Notes under the pieces: model-generated
The model's database searches: none
What the model was told of the DNA's origin: nothing
What the model saw: the letters and a program-made list of their open reading frames with translations, nothing else
Assembly: GCF_031453975.1 (NCBI RefSeq)
Contig: NZ_JAVDPW010000002.1
Span: forward strand, 434,001-498,000
From: Inquilinus ginsengisoli_A
GTDB lineage: Bacteria > Pseudomonadota > Alphaproteobacteria > DSM-16000 > Inquilinaceae
Reading direction: 5' to 3'
DNA: 64,000 nucleotides
Shown: positions 46,592 to 54,734 of the stretch, one piece after another
Numbering within the stretch: position 1 is the stretch's first letter
Layout of the letters: every line of letters begins with the position of its first letter
Position numbers and translations under genes: made by a program

Positions 46592-46670
46592 GATGGGGCC
46601 TTTCCCGGATTGTCGTTATGTGTCGTTGTCGGACCGCGAGCGGTAACATTCGGGGCCAAATCAAGTCAAC

Positions 46671-47195
46671 ATGGCTGACATAAAATCACCCGTAAACCCG
46701 CTCTTCCTCCGCGAGGAGGAGATCCGCCAAGGCATTGAATTGCTATTCTACGCCTATCGCGGCTTCACTGCCGAGCCCGATGCGCTGCTCGCAACCCTGG
46801 GTCTCGGCCGGGCCCACCATCGTGCGGTTTATTTCATCGGACGGCACCCGGAGATCACGGTCAGTGCGCTGCTGGCGATTCTGCGCATCACCAAGCAGAG
46901 CCTGGGCCGGGTCCTGAACGACCTGGTCGAGCGCGGTTACGTCGAGCAGCGGCAGGGCCAGCGCGACCGGCGCCAGCGGCTGCTGGCCCTGACCGGCAAG
47001 GGCGCCGACCTGGAGCGCCAGCTGTTCGAGAGCCAGCGCCGGCTGATCGGCCAGGCCTACCGCAACGCCGGTGCGGATGCGGTCGACGGCTTCCGCAAGG
47101 TGCTGGACGGGCTGATCGCCCTGAGCGAGCCGGCCGACGCGGCGGAGGAGCCGGAAGCGCCGGTCCCCGCGCCCCGCGTCGCCAGCCGGAGGTAG
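46671..47195 (+). CDS. MarR family regulator (PetP-like)
   Basis: A 174-aa MarR protein: VSALLAILRITKQSLGRVLNDLVERGYV is the helix-turn-helix and RQGQRDRRQRLLAL the wing. It precedes an OmpR-type response regulator by 4 bp. This arrangement matches the petP-petR pair described in Rhodobacter, where both affect respiratory gene expression. The direct repeat TGTCGTTATG/TGTCGTTGTC at 46611-46630, in its promoter region, could be a binding site. The target genes here are unknown. Confidence 0.88.
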   Translation: MADIKSPVNPLFLREEEIRQGIELLFYAYRGFTAEPDALLATLGLGRAHHRAVYFIGRHPEITVSALLAILRITKQSLGRVLNDLVERGYVEQRQGQRDRRQRLLALTGKGADLERQLFESQRRLIGQAYRNAGADAVDGFRKVLDGLIALSEPADAAEEPEAPVPAPRVASRR

Positions 47196-47199
47196 GCCC

Positions 47200-47898
47200 A
47201 TGGCGATGACCGCGGACGAGGCGGCCCACATACTGGTCGTCGACGACGACCGGCGGCTGCGCGAGCTCTTGCGCAAATACCTGGTCGAGAACGGCTTCCT
47301 GGTGACCGTCGCGGTCGATGCCGCGGATGCGCGGGAGAAGCTGGCGGCGATCGCGTTCGACCTGATCGTGCTGGATGTGATGATGCCGGGCGAGACCGGG
47401 CTGCAGCTGACCGGGGATCTGCGCCAGCGGCTGACCACCCCGATCCTGCTGCTGACGGCGATGAGCGAACCGGAGGACCGGATCGCCGGGCTGGAGAGCG
47501 GCGCCGACGACTATCTGCCCAAGCCGTTCGAGCCGCGCGAGCTGGTGCTGCGGATCAACAGCATCCTGCGCCGCCTCGCGCCGCCGCCGCCGCGCACCGC
47601 CGGGACCATCCGGCTGGGCAGCTTCACCTTCGATATCGAGCGCGGCGAATTGCAGCAGGAGGGCGAGCGCATCCGCCTGACCACCGGCGAGGAGAACCTG
47701 CTGCGCCTGCTGGCCCAGCATGCCGGTGAGACCGTGTCGCGCGAGGCCCTGACCGAATCCGGCATGATCGACGGCGGCGTCCGGGCGGTCGACGTGCAGG
47801 TGACACGGCTTCGGCGTAAGATCGAACCCGATCCGCGCCTGCCCCGCTACCTCCACACCGTGCGCGGCGAAGGCTATGTGCTGAGACCGGACGGATGA
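47200..47898 (+). CDS. OmpR-type two-component response regulator (PetR-like)
   Basis: A 232-aa regulator. The receiver domain has the acidic DDD at 15-17, phosphoacceptor D59 in IVLDVMMPG, T86 and the lysine in DDYLPKPFEP; the C-terminal winged helix (about 135-232) carries TTGEENLLRLLAQHAGETVS and VDVQVTRLRRKIE. It is the response partner of the histidine kinase that overlaps its stop by 4 bp. Confidence 0.93.
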   Translation: MAMTADEAAHILVVDDDRRLRELLRKYLVENGFLVTVAVDAADAREKLAAIAFDLIVLDVMMPGETGLQLTGDLRQRLTTPILLLTAMSEPEDRIAGLESGADDYLPKPFEPRELVLRINSILRRLAPPPPRTAGTIRLGSFTFDIERGELQQEGERIRLTTGEENLLRLLAQHAGETVSREALTESGMIDGGVRAVDVQVTRLRRKIEPDPRLPRYLHTVRGEGYVLRPDG

Positions 47899-49253
47899 TG
47901 CGTGCCCCTGCCCTGCCCCGGCTGTCGACCCCGTTGCGGCTGCGGGCCCGGCTGAAGCGGTTCCTGCCGCGCACCCTGTTCGGGCGGACGCTGGTCATCA
48001 TCGTCACGCCGGTGATCCTGGCCCAGGCGATCGCGACCTACGTCTTCTTCGGCCGCCACATCGACGTCGTCACCTTCCGCTTCGCCCGCACCGTCGCCGG
48101 CGAGATCTCGCTGACCCTGGACGAGATCGGCGAGGGCGTGTCGCCCACCCGGCGCGAGGCGATCTTCAACCGGGCGCAGAAGAACACCGCCCTGTCCTAC
48201 GTCTTCACCCCCAATGCCGAGCTGGGGTCGACCAGCACCCCCGGCCTGGACGACAGCCAGCGCGCGCTGGCCCAGGCGCTGCGCATGCGCCAGTCCTACG
48301 ACTTCACCATCGCCAGCACCGAGGACGACGACAACGAGATCGTCACCATGCAGCTGCCCAACGGGGTGCTGGCCGTGACGGTGCCGTCGACCCGGCTGAC
48401 CAACTACACCACCACGGTCTTCATCGTCTCGATGCTGGGGTCGACCCTGATCCTGTTCGCGGTCGCCATCGTCTTCATGCGCAACCAGATCCGGCCGATC
48501 CGGCGGCTGGCGATCGCCGCAGACCGCTTCGGCAAGGGTCGCGACCTGCCGGGATTCCGGCCGCATGGGGCGGAGGAGATCCGGCAGGCGGCCGAGGCCT
48601 TCATCGGCATGCGCGACCGCATCCGCCGCCAGATCCAGCAGCGCACCGAGATGCTGGCCGGGATCAGCCACGACCTGCGCACGCCGCTGACCCGGATGAA
48701 GCTGCAGCTGGCCATGCTGGGCGACGGCCCCGACATCGACGAACTGCGCGCTGATGTCGATGAGATGCGCCAGATGATCGATGCCTACCTCGCCTTCGCC
48801 CGCGGCGAGGGCACCGAGGAGACGGTGCCGACCGACCTGACCGCCTTCCTCGAGGAGGTGGTGGTGGCGGCGCGCCGCGAAGGCGCCGACGTGGTGTTGG
48901 ACGCGCCGGAGAGCCTGGTCCTGCCGCTGCGGCGCGAGGCGATGCGACGCTGCCTGATGAACCTGCTGTCCAACGCCCGGCGCCATGCCGACCATGTCTG
49001 GCTGTCCGCGGTGCACGACGCCGACGCCGCGTCGCTGGTGGTGGATGATGACGGCCCCGGCATCCCCGCGAAGCAGCGCGAGGAGGCGATGAAGCCGTTC
49101 GTCCGGCTGGACGAGTCGCGCAACCAGGACACCGGCGGCACCGGCCTCGGCCTCGCCATCGCCCTCGACGTCGCCCGCAGCCATGGCGGCGACCTGGTCC
49201 TGTCGACCTCGCCGATGGGCGGGCTGCGCTGCACCGTGCGACTGCCGCTGTAG
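47895..49253 (+). CDS. EnvZ-like sensor histidine kinase
   Basis: A 452-aa membrane kinase with two transmembrane helices (about residues 31-52 and 172-195), a periplasmic sensor between them, a HAMP segment, phosphoacceptor His259 in GISHDLRTPLTRMK, the N-box NLLSNARRHADHV, and G boxes DDGPGIPA and GGTGLGLAIA. It phosphorylates the upstream OmpR-like regulator. The stimulus is unknown. Confidence 0.93.
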   Translation: MMRAPALPRLSTPLRLRARLKRFLPRTLFGRTLVIIVTPVILAQAIATYVFFGRHIDVVTFRFARTVAGEISLTLDEIGEGVSPTRREAIFNRAQKNTALSYVFTPNAELGSTSTPGLDDSQRALAQALRMRQSYDFTIASTEDDDNEIVTMQLPNGVLAVTVPSTRLTNYTTTVFIVSMLGSTLILFAVAIVFMRNQIRPIRRLAIAADRFGKGRDLPGFRPHGAEEIRQAAEAFIGMRDRIRRQIQQRTEMLAGISHDLRTPLTRMKLQLAMLGDGPDIDELRADVDEMRQMIDAYLAFARGEGTEETVPTDLTAFLEEVVVAARREGADVVLDAPESLVLPLRREAMRRCLMNLLSNARRHADHVWLSAVHDADAASLVVDDDGPGIPAKQREEAMKPFVRLDESRNQDTGGTGLGLAIALDVARSHGGDLVLSTSPMGGLRCTVRLPL

Positions 49254-49279
49254 CCGCATCCGGCAAGGGAGAGGAGCCG

Positions 49280-49663
49280 ATGGGGACGCTCAAGGAGATC
49301 GTGTTCGACTGCCGCGCGGCGCCGGCGCTGGCCCGGTTCTGGGCCGCGGTCCTCGACGGCTATGCGGTGCGGGACTACGACCGGGCGGAGATCGACCGGC
49401 TGGCCGCGCTGGGCCTGACGCCGGAGACCGATCCCACCGTCATGGTCGACGGCCCCGGGCCGAGCCTGTGCTTCCAGCAGGTGCCGGGCCGCAGCCGCGA
49501 GAACAACCGCGTGCACCTGGACATCGCGGCCGCCGACCGCCCGGCCGAGGTGCGGCGGCTGCTGGCCCTGGGCGCCACCGTCGAGCGCCAGGCGCCGGGC
49601 TACACGGTACTGCTGGACCCGGAAGGCAATTCGTTCTGCGTCGCCGAGGCCCCACCCGGCTGA
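49280..49663 (+). CDS. VOC (glyoxalase-like) superfamily protein
   Basis: A 127-aa single VOC domain: MGTLKEIVFDCRAAPALARFWAAVL at the start (written across two halves of the fold) and HLDIAAADRPAEVRRLLALGA, ending LDPEGNSFCVAE, the last glutamate being the usual metal ligand. Members include glyoxalases and antibiotic-binding proteins; the substrate is unknown. It follows the kinase by 26 bp, and its last 64 bp overlap the convergent LysR gene. Confidence 0.82.
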   Translation: MGTLKEIVFDCRAAPALARFWAAVLDGYAVRDYDRAEIDRLAALGLTPETDPTVMVDGPGPSLCFQQVPGRSRENNRVHLDIAAADRPAEVRRLLALGATVERQAPGYTVLLDPEGNSFCVAEAPPG

Positions 49664-50568
49664 CCCGCCTGCGCCAGCATCCATTCGCGAAAGGCGAGGA
49701 TGCGGGGGTCCTGGGCGAGGTTGTCGGGGTAGACCAGGTGGTAGGTGGCGCCCCGCGCCACGCCAACGCCGATGTCGAACAGCCGCACCAGCCGGCCCTG
49801 GGCCAGGTCACCGGCGATCATGGCGAGGTCGGCCAGGCCGACGGCGCCGGCCTCGGCAACCGCCTGCACCACCTGGCTGGTGTCGGAGAACGCCACGCAC
49901 CGGCTGTCGTCGAAATCGTCGATTCCGGCCGCCGCCATCCACATGCGCCAGTTCGGCCAGACCATGTCTCCGGTCTTCCAGTCCCTGTAGCACAGGGTGT
50001 GGCGGACCAGGTCCCGCGGCTCCTCCAGCCGGGGGCCGCTCTCCAGCAGCCTCGGGCAGCAGACCGCGACGACGACGGTGTCGAACAGCCGGTCCGACCG
50101 CGCATGGTCGTGGCGTCCGGTGCCGAAGCGGATCGCGACATCGATATCGTCGGCCTCGAAATCCCGGATCTGGTCGGTGATGTCGAATGTCAGTTCCAGG
50201 GTTGGGTTCGCGGCCCTGAACTGCGACAGCCTGGGCAGCAGCCAGTTGGTGGCGAATCGCGCGCCCAGCGACACGCGCAGTTGCGCCGACCCCCGCACCA
50301 TCCGGCGGGCGCGGCCGGCGGCGCGCTGCAGCGTGTCCAACGCCTCGGCGGTCGCCTCGAACAGCACGGCGCCGGCCGGCGTCAGCCGGATGCTGCGGCT
50401 GGTGCGGGTGAACAGCACGACGCCCAGCTGATCCTCGATGTCCTTGATCTGGTAGCTGACCGCCGCCGGCGTCAGCCCCACCTCCTCCGCCGCCCGCGTG
50501 AAGTTCAGATGCCGCCCGGCCGCCTCGAACGTCCGGAGGGCTCGCGTTCCGGGCAGCATGCGGTTCAT
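49600..50568 (-). CDS. LysR family transcriptional regulator (GcvA-like)
   Basis: A 322-aa LysR regulator with a start typical of the GcvA group: LPGTRALRTFEAAGRHLNFT, then the helix-turn-helix AAEEVGLTPAAVSYQIKDIE and the periplasmic-binding-like domain from about residue 92. It is divergent from an MFS transporter gene, which it probably controls through the inverted repeat between them. Its C-terminal 21 codons overlap the VOC gene tail-to-tail; the LysR could end slightly earlier in relatives. Confidence 0.9.
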   Translation of the reverse strand: MNRMLPGTRALRTFEAAGRHLNFTRAAEEVGLTPAAVSYQIKDIEDQLGVVLFTRTSRSIRLTPAGAVLFEATAEALDTLQRAAGRARRMVRGSAQLRVSLGARFATNWLLPRLSQFRAANPTLELTFDITDQIRDFEADDIDVAIRFGTGRHDHARSDRLFDTVVVAVCCPRLLESGPRLEEPRDLVRHTLCYRDWKTGDMVWPNWRMWMAAAGIDDFDDSRCVAFSDTSQVVQAVAEAGAVGLADLAMIAGDLAQGRLVRLFDIGVGVARGATYHLVYPDNLAQDPRILAFREWMLAQAGQPGGASATQNELPSGSSSTV

Positions 50569-50631
50569 CGATCTTCAAATCCAGCTTGATGATCCATCGA
50601 GAATTACTCGTTTTTTCAGCGGCCGGTCAAC

Positions 50632-50666
50632 GCAGGATGATTGCCCGAATTGACAATCATGCCTGC
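50632..50666. promoter_or_regulatory. Interrupted inverted repeat between LysR and MFS genes
   Basis: Arms GCAGGATGATTG (50632-50643) and CAATCATGCCTGC (50654-50666) pair perfectly apart from one extra G; the 10-bp spacer contains the beginning of TTGACA (50650-50655), a candidate -35 box for the MFS gene. It is a probable operator of the LysR regulator, though the T-N11-A form is imperfect. Confidence 0.5.
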
Positions 50667-50715
50667 CGGGACATGGCCATCGCCGCGTCCCGGGCCGGCC
50701 CCCTGGAGTGAAGCG

Positions 50716-52140
50716 ATGTCGGCGAGCCTGACCCCATACGAAGAGCGACCGGAGGGAGGCGCCCTGGCGGCCCCCGCCGGCCGCAAGGATCCCCTGCGCT
50801 GGCCGGCGCGGTCTTGGGTCGCGCTGCTGATCTTCAGCGGGGTGATCCTGCTCGACGGGCTCGACATCTCGATGATCGCGGTGGCGATCCCGGAGATCCA
50901 GCGCGAGTTCGGGATCAGCGCCGCCGCCGCGCAATGGCTGGTCAGCGCCTACATCCTGGCCTTCGGCGGCTTCTTGCTGCTGGGCGGGCGGTGTGCCGAC
51001 CTGTTCGGCCGGCGGCGGGTGCTGGTGACGGGGCTGGCCGTGTTCGCGCTGGTGTCGCTGATCGGCGCCTTCACCGGCGATGCGGTGCTGCTGATCGTGT
51101 CGCGCTTCGTCAAGGGCATGACCGCGGGGTTCACCGGGCCGGCCGCCATGTCGCTGCTGGCCATCACCTTTCCCGAAGGCCCGCACCGCAACAAGGCGTT
51201 CGGGATCTTCAACCTGTTCGAAGCCTCGGGATACTCCTCCGGCCTGTTGATCGGCGGCCTGCTGGCGGCGCTGGACTGGCGCTACATCTTCCTGCTGCCG
51301 GCCCCGATCGCCCTGCTGCTGCTGACCGCCGCGCTGCGCTTCCTGCCGCCGGACCCCCCGCGCAGCGAGCGGCTGCGCATCGACCTCGGCGGCGCCGCGA
51401 CCCTGGTCGCCGGGATGCTGCTGCTGGTCTTCACCGTGGTCTCGGCGGCGGATGCCGGCTGGACGTCGCTGCGGACGATCGGCGGATTCGCCTTGTCCGG
51501 GCTGCTGCTCGCCGGCTTCCTGGCGATCGAGCGTAGCGTGAAGCAGCCGCTGATCCGGCTGGGCATCTTCCGCAACCGCAGCCTGGTGGCGGCCAATGTC
51601 AGCGCCGCCCTGCTGTATGGCGGTGCCATGGGCTTCCAGTTCCTGATCGCCCTGTACCTGCAGAACCTGCTGGGCTGGCAGCCGCTGCAGATGGCGCTGG
51701 TGCTGCTGCCGGCGGGGCTGATGGTGGTCGTCCTCGGGCCCAAGCTCGGGCCCCTGATCAGCCGCTTCGGGGTCACCCGGGTGCTGCTGGTCGGGCTGGT
51801 CGCCTTCGTGCCCTGCTACCTGCTGATGCTGCGCATCGGCCCGACACCGGACCTGTGGACGGTGCTGCTGCCGGCCTCGGTGCTGTGGGGCGTGGGCTTC
51901 GCCCTCAGCATCTCGGCGCTGATGGTCGCCGGCACCAGCGGGGTCGACGACCACGAGCAGGGGCTGGCCGCCGGGCTGCTCAACAGCTCGCTGCAGGTCG
52001 GCGGCGCTTGCGGCCTCGCGGTCGTCACCGCGGCGATCGTGCCCGGCACGGAGCTGGAGATGCTGACCCCCGGCGTGGTCGCCATCCTGGCCTTCGCGGT
52101 GCTGACGCTGCTGGCGCAGCTGATCCACTGGCGCCGCTGA
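50716..52140 (+). CDS. MFS transporter, DHA2 (EmrB/QacA) family
   Basis: A 474-aa exporter with about fourteen hydrophobic segments. The first helix carries ILLDGLDISMIAVAIPEIQ (motif D1), then LLLGGRCADLFGRRRVLVTG (motif A), and a motif C-like FEASGYSSGLLIGG. This family pumps drugs or dyes by proton antiport. The start at 50716 (MSASLTP) has TGGAGTGA upstream; the frame's earlier codons are not membrane-like. The gene is divergent from, and probably regulated by, the LysR protein. Confidence 0.9.
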   Translation: MSASLTPYEERPEGGALAAPAGRKDPLRWPARSWVALLIFSGVILLDGLDISMIAVAIPEIQREFGISAAAAQWLVSAYILAFGGFLLLGGRCADLFGRRRVLVTGLAVFALVSLIGAFTGDAVLLIVSRFVKGMTAGFTGPAAMSLLAITFPEGPHRNKAFGIFNLFEASGYSSGLLIGGLLAALDWRYIFLLPAPIALLLLTAALRFLPPDPPRSERLRIDLGGAATLVAGMLLLVFTVVSAADAGWTSLRTIGGFALSGLLLAGFLAIERSVKQPLIRLGIFRNRSLVAANVSAALLYGGAMGFQFLIALYLQNLLGWQPLQMALVLLPAGLMVVVLGPKLGPLISRFGVTRVLLVGLVAFVPCYLLMLRIGPTPDLWTVLLPASVLWGVGFALSISALMVAGTSGVDDHEQGLAAGLLNSSLQVGGACGLAVVTAAIVPGTELEMLTPGVVAILAFAVLTLLAQLIHWRR

Positions 52141-52231
52141 CCCGCCGGCAAAGGCGGCCGCGCCGCGTGGCCGCGCCAGGGAGGGCCCGCTTGACAATCC
52201 CGCGGGCGGCGGGCGACTGTCCGGCCATGAC

Positions 52232-52288
52232 CTCCGGTCGCTCCCTCTTCGCGAAAGCCAAAAAAGCCCCGCTTGCGGGGACCGGAGA
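52232..52288. other. Nested inverted repeats with minus-strand terminator-like hairpin
   Basis: Outer arms CTCCGGTC (52232-52239) and GACCGGAG (52281-52288) enclose a GC hairpin CCCCG-CTTG-CGGGG (52268-52272 and 52277-52281, with C-G at the loop base). On the minus strand that hairpin is followed by six T residues (52261-52266), a classic intrinsic terminator for a leftward transcript; no leftward gene is known to end here. It is about 90 bp beyond the MFS stop. Confidence 0.5.
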
Positions 52289-52330
52289 TCACTGCCCGCG
52301 GTAACCCGCCGCGCGCTTCAGGATCCACCA

Positions 52331-52356
52331 GACCCCGCCGGTTCGGACGGGGTCTT
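52331..52356 (+). terminator. Hairpin upstream of dapA
   Basis: An 8-bp perfect stem AGACCCCG/CGGGGTCT with a 10-nt loop is followed by TGTCATTT, and lies 45 bp before the dapA start. It could end transcripts coming from the MFS gene, or a short RNA started at the TTGACA at 52192. Confidence 0.5.
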
Positions 52357-52400
52357 GTCATTTCGGCACCATCCCCGTCTCCGGCCCCAGGAGACGAACG

Positions 52401-53330
52401 ATGCCCCTTCTCAATCCCACCGGCCTCTGGCTGCCGCTGATCACCCCGTTCCGCGACGGCGTGCTGGACGAGACCTCGCTGCGCCGGCTGGTCCGGCACT
52501 ATGCCGCCGGCCCGGTCGACGGGCTGATCCTGGCTGCCACCACCGGCGAGGGCATGACGCTCGATGCCGGGGAGACCGAGCGCGTGGTCGCGATCGCGGC
52601 GGAGGAGTCCATGCAGCCGCTCATTCTCGGCCTGTCCGGCAGCGACACGCGCAAGCTGGTCAAGGAGATCGCCCACACCGCCGACTGGCCGATCGCGGGA
52701 ACCCTGATTGCCTGCCCGTATTACGTCCGCCCGTCGCAGGATGGCCTCATCCGCCACTTCTCCGCCCTGGCCGACGCGACGGACCGGCTGATCCTGATCT
52801 ACAACATCCCCTACCGGACCGGCGTCAATCTGGGCAACGAGGCGATGCTGCGCCTGGCCGAACGGCCGAACATCGTCGGGGTCAAGGATTGCTGCGCCGA
52901 TGCCCGGCAGTCCTTCGAGCTGCTGCGCGACCGGCCGGCCGGGTTCTCGGTGCTCACCGGCGAGGATGCGCTGTTCTACACCGCCCTGACCCAGGGCGCC
53001 GATGGCGGCATCCTGGCCTCGGCCCATGTCGAGACCGAAGCCTTCGCCGCGATCCGCAACCGGCTGCTGACCGGCGACCAGCCGGGCGCCCTCGCCGCCT
53101 GGCGGGACCTGTCCGAGCTGCCGCCCCTGCTGTTCGCCGAGCCGAGCCCGGCGCCGATCAAGCATTGGCTGTGGCGCACCGGCCTGATCGACAGCCCGGA
53201 GCTGCGCCTGCCGATGACCGGAGTCAGCGACGCCGTCGCCGCCCGGCTCGACCGCGAGATCGACCGCCGTCGACCGGCCGGCGGCGTGGCGCGAGCGGGG
53301 GACCGGCAGCCGGGCCTCGTTCCCGCCTGA
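52401..53330 (+). CDS. Dihydrodipicolinate synthase (DapA) family aldolase/lyase
   Basis: A 309-aa class I TIM-barrel enzyme of the DapA/NAL family. The substrate loop ATTGEGMTLD (TTGE), the tyrosine YNIPYRTG and the Schiff-base lysine in GVKDCC are all present. It could be the lysine-pathway DapA, or one of the sugar-acid aldolases of the same fold; CC after GVKD and the neighbouring ROK/sugar genes leave both open. A 34-residue C-terminal tail is low-complexity. It converges on the ROK gene, with 9 bp between. Confidence 0.85.
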   Translation: MPLLNPTGLWLPLITPFRDGVLDETSLRRLVRHYAAGPVDGLILAATTGEGMTLDAGETERVVAIAAEESMQPLILGLSGSDTRKLVKEIAHTADWPIAGTLIACPYYVRPSQDGLIRHFSALADATDRLILIYNIPYRTGVNLGNEAMLRLAERPNIVGVKDCCADARQSFELLRDRPAGFSVLTGEDALFYTALTQGADGGILASAHVETEAFAAIRNRLLTGDQPGALAAWRDLSELPPLLFAEPSPAPIKHWLWRTGLIDSPELRLPMTGVSDAVAARLDREIDRRRPAGGVARAGDRQPGLVPA

Positions 53331-53339
53331 ACCTGCGGG

Positions 53340-54593
53340 TCAGCCCGGCCCGGGCCGGGCGATCAGCCGGTCGACCTCATGCGGCTGCAGCCGGGCGTCG
53401 ATCACCAGCCAGGCGGCGCCGAGCAGCCCCGCCCCCTCGCCCGAGCGGGCGGCGACGATGCGCAGATCCTGCGTCGCCAGCGGCAGGCAGCGCTGGTAGA
53501 CCAGCTCGCGCACCCCCGCCAGCAGGTGCTCCCCGGCACGGGACAGGGTGCCGCCGATCACGATGATGCTGGGGTTCAGCACGCTGACCACGTCGGCCGC
53601 GACCTCGCCCAGCACCCGGCCGGCCTGGCGCACCAGGCTGATCGCCTCTGGCCGGTTGCGCTCGACCAGGGCCATCACGTCGCGGGCGTCCCGGGCGTCG
53701 AAGCCGCGGGCGCGCAGGTCGCGGGCGATGGCCCAGCCGGCGGCGTAGGCTTCGACGCAGCCCAGCTTGCCGCAGCGGCACAGCGGCGCGTCGGCATCGC
53801 GCAGCTGGATGTGGCCGATATCGCCGGCGGCGCCGCGGGCGCCGCGATGCATCCGGCCGTCGGTGATGACGCCGCTGCCGATGCCGGTGCCGGCCTTGAT
53901 GAACACCAGCTGGCTCTCCCCAGGCCAGAACTGGCGGTGCTCCGCCAGGGTGCGCAGGCGGACGTCGTTCTCGGCGAAGACCGGCGCCGCATACTCCCCC
54001 GCGAACCAGCCGGGCACGTCGAAATGGTCCCAGCCGGTCATCACCGAAGGCCCGACCACCTGGCCGGCGGCATGGTCGACCGGGGCCGGCAGGCTGAGCC
54101 CGATGCCCAGCACCTCGGCCGCCGGCCGGCCGATCTCCGCCAGCAGCTCGCGGAACTGCGCGGCGATCCAGGTCAGGATCGGCACCGGCCCGCTGCCGAC
54201 CCCGAGCGTGCCCAGGCGTTCGGCCAGGATGGTCGGGCCCAGGTCGGTGGCCGCCACCCGGATCCGGCTTTCGCCGATATCCGCCACCAGCGCCACGCCG
54301 AAGGCCTGGTTCAGCTTCAGCACCCGCGCCGGGCGGCCGCCGCTGGCCTGGGTCTCGCTGGCCTCGTGCAGCAGCCCGGAGTCGAACAGCACGCCCAGGC
54401 GCTGGGCGATGGTGGCGCGGGAGAGGTCGGAGATCCGGGCCAGGTCGGCCCGCGACTTGGCCTGGCCGGACAGGATCAGCGACAGCACATGGCCGGCACC
54501 GGCGGTGCCCAAAGCATGGATCTCGGGGGCTGACTGTCGCATCGCGCTTCCTAGCAAGGCGCGCCGGGGAAGGCCATCGGCCATTGGCACCAT
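53340..54593 (-). CDS. ROK family transcriptional regulator (NagC/XylR/FrcR-like)
   Basis: A 417-aa regulator. The N-terminal winged helix (about 20-85) has LILSGQAKSRADLARISDLS and RATIAQRLGVLFDSGLL; the C-terminal ROK kinase-like domain carries AAGDIGHIQL and the zinc motif CRCGKLGCVEAYAAG. It is divergent from an FrcBCA-like sugar ABC operon, just as frcR, a ROK protein, precedes frcBCA in Sinorhizobium meliloti. It probably represses the operon, releasing it when a sugar binds. Confidence 0.9.
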   Translation of the reverse strand: MVPMADGLPRRALLGSAMRQSAPEIHALGTAGAGHVLSLILSGQAKSRADLARISDLSRATIAQRLGVLFDSGLLHEASETQASGGRPARVLKLNQAFGVALVADIGESRIRVAATDLGPTILAERLGTLGVGSGPVPILTWIAAQFRELLAEIGRPAAEVLGIGLSLPAPVDHAAGQVVGPSVMTGWDHFDVPGWFAGEYAAPVFAENDVRLRTLAEHRQFWPGESQLVFIKAGTGIGSGVITDGRMHRGARGAAGDIGHIQLRDADAPLCRCGKLGCVEAYAAGWAIARDLRARGFDARDARDVMALVERNRPEAISLVRQAGRVLGEVAADVVSVLNPSIIVIGGTLSRAGEHLLAGVRELVYQRCLPLATQDLRIVAARSGEGAGLLGAAWLVIDARLQPHEVDRLIARPGPG

Positions 54594-54734
54594 AATGATT
54601 ATTATTGATCAAAAGATCCATAAGATCTGATTGACTATCAGCAAAAGGCGGATTTATCGTCGGGACGTCGGACACCCGTCCGGCCAATGGTCGGCGCCGC
54701 AGAAGCGGCGACCCGCAAACAGGAGGAAACCGCG
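54594..54734. promoter_or_regulatory. Divergent promoter/operator region of ROK and sugar ABC genes
   Basis: An AT-rich island in a GC-rich neighbourhood. It contains TTGATCAA (54605-54612), inverted repeat AGATC/GATCT (54614-54618 and 54624-54628), and a possible promoter for the ABC operon, TTGACT (54631-54636) with TTATCG 17 bp later. A perfect AGGAGG ribosome-binding site is at 54721-54726. The repeats are likely ROK operators. Confidence 0.55.

Noticed and set aside
52280..52400. Minus-strand tandem Trp codons (WWILKR) before a terminator, suggesting a leader peptide
   Set aside because: There is no start codon in the frame after the upstream stop, and no tryptophan biosynthesis gene follows on that strand.
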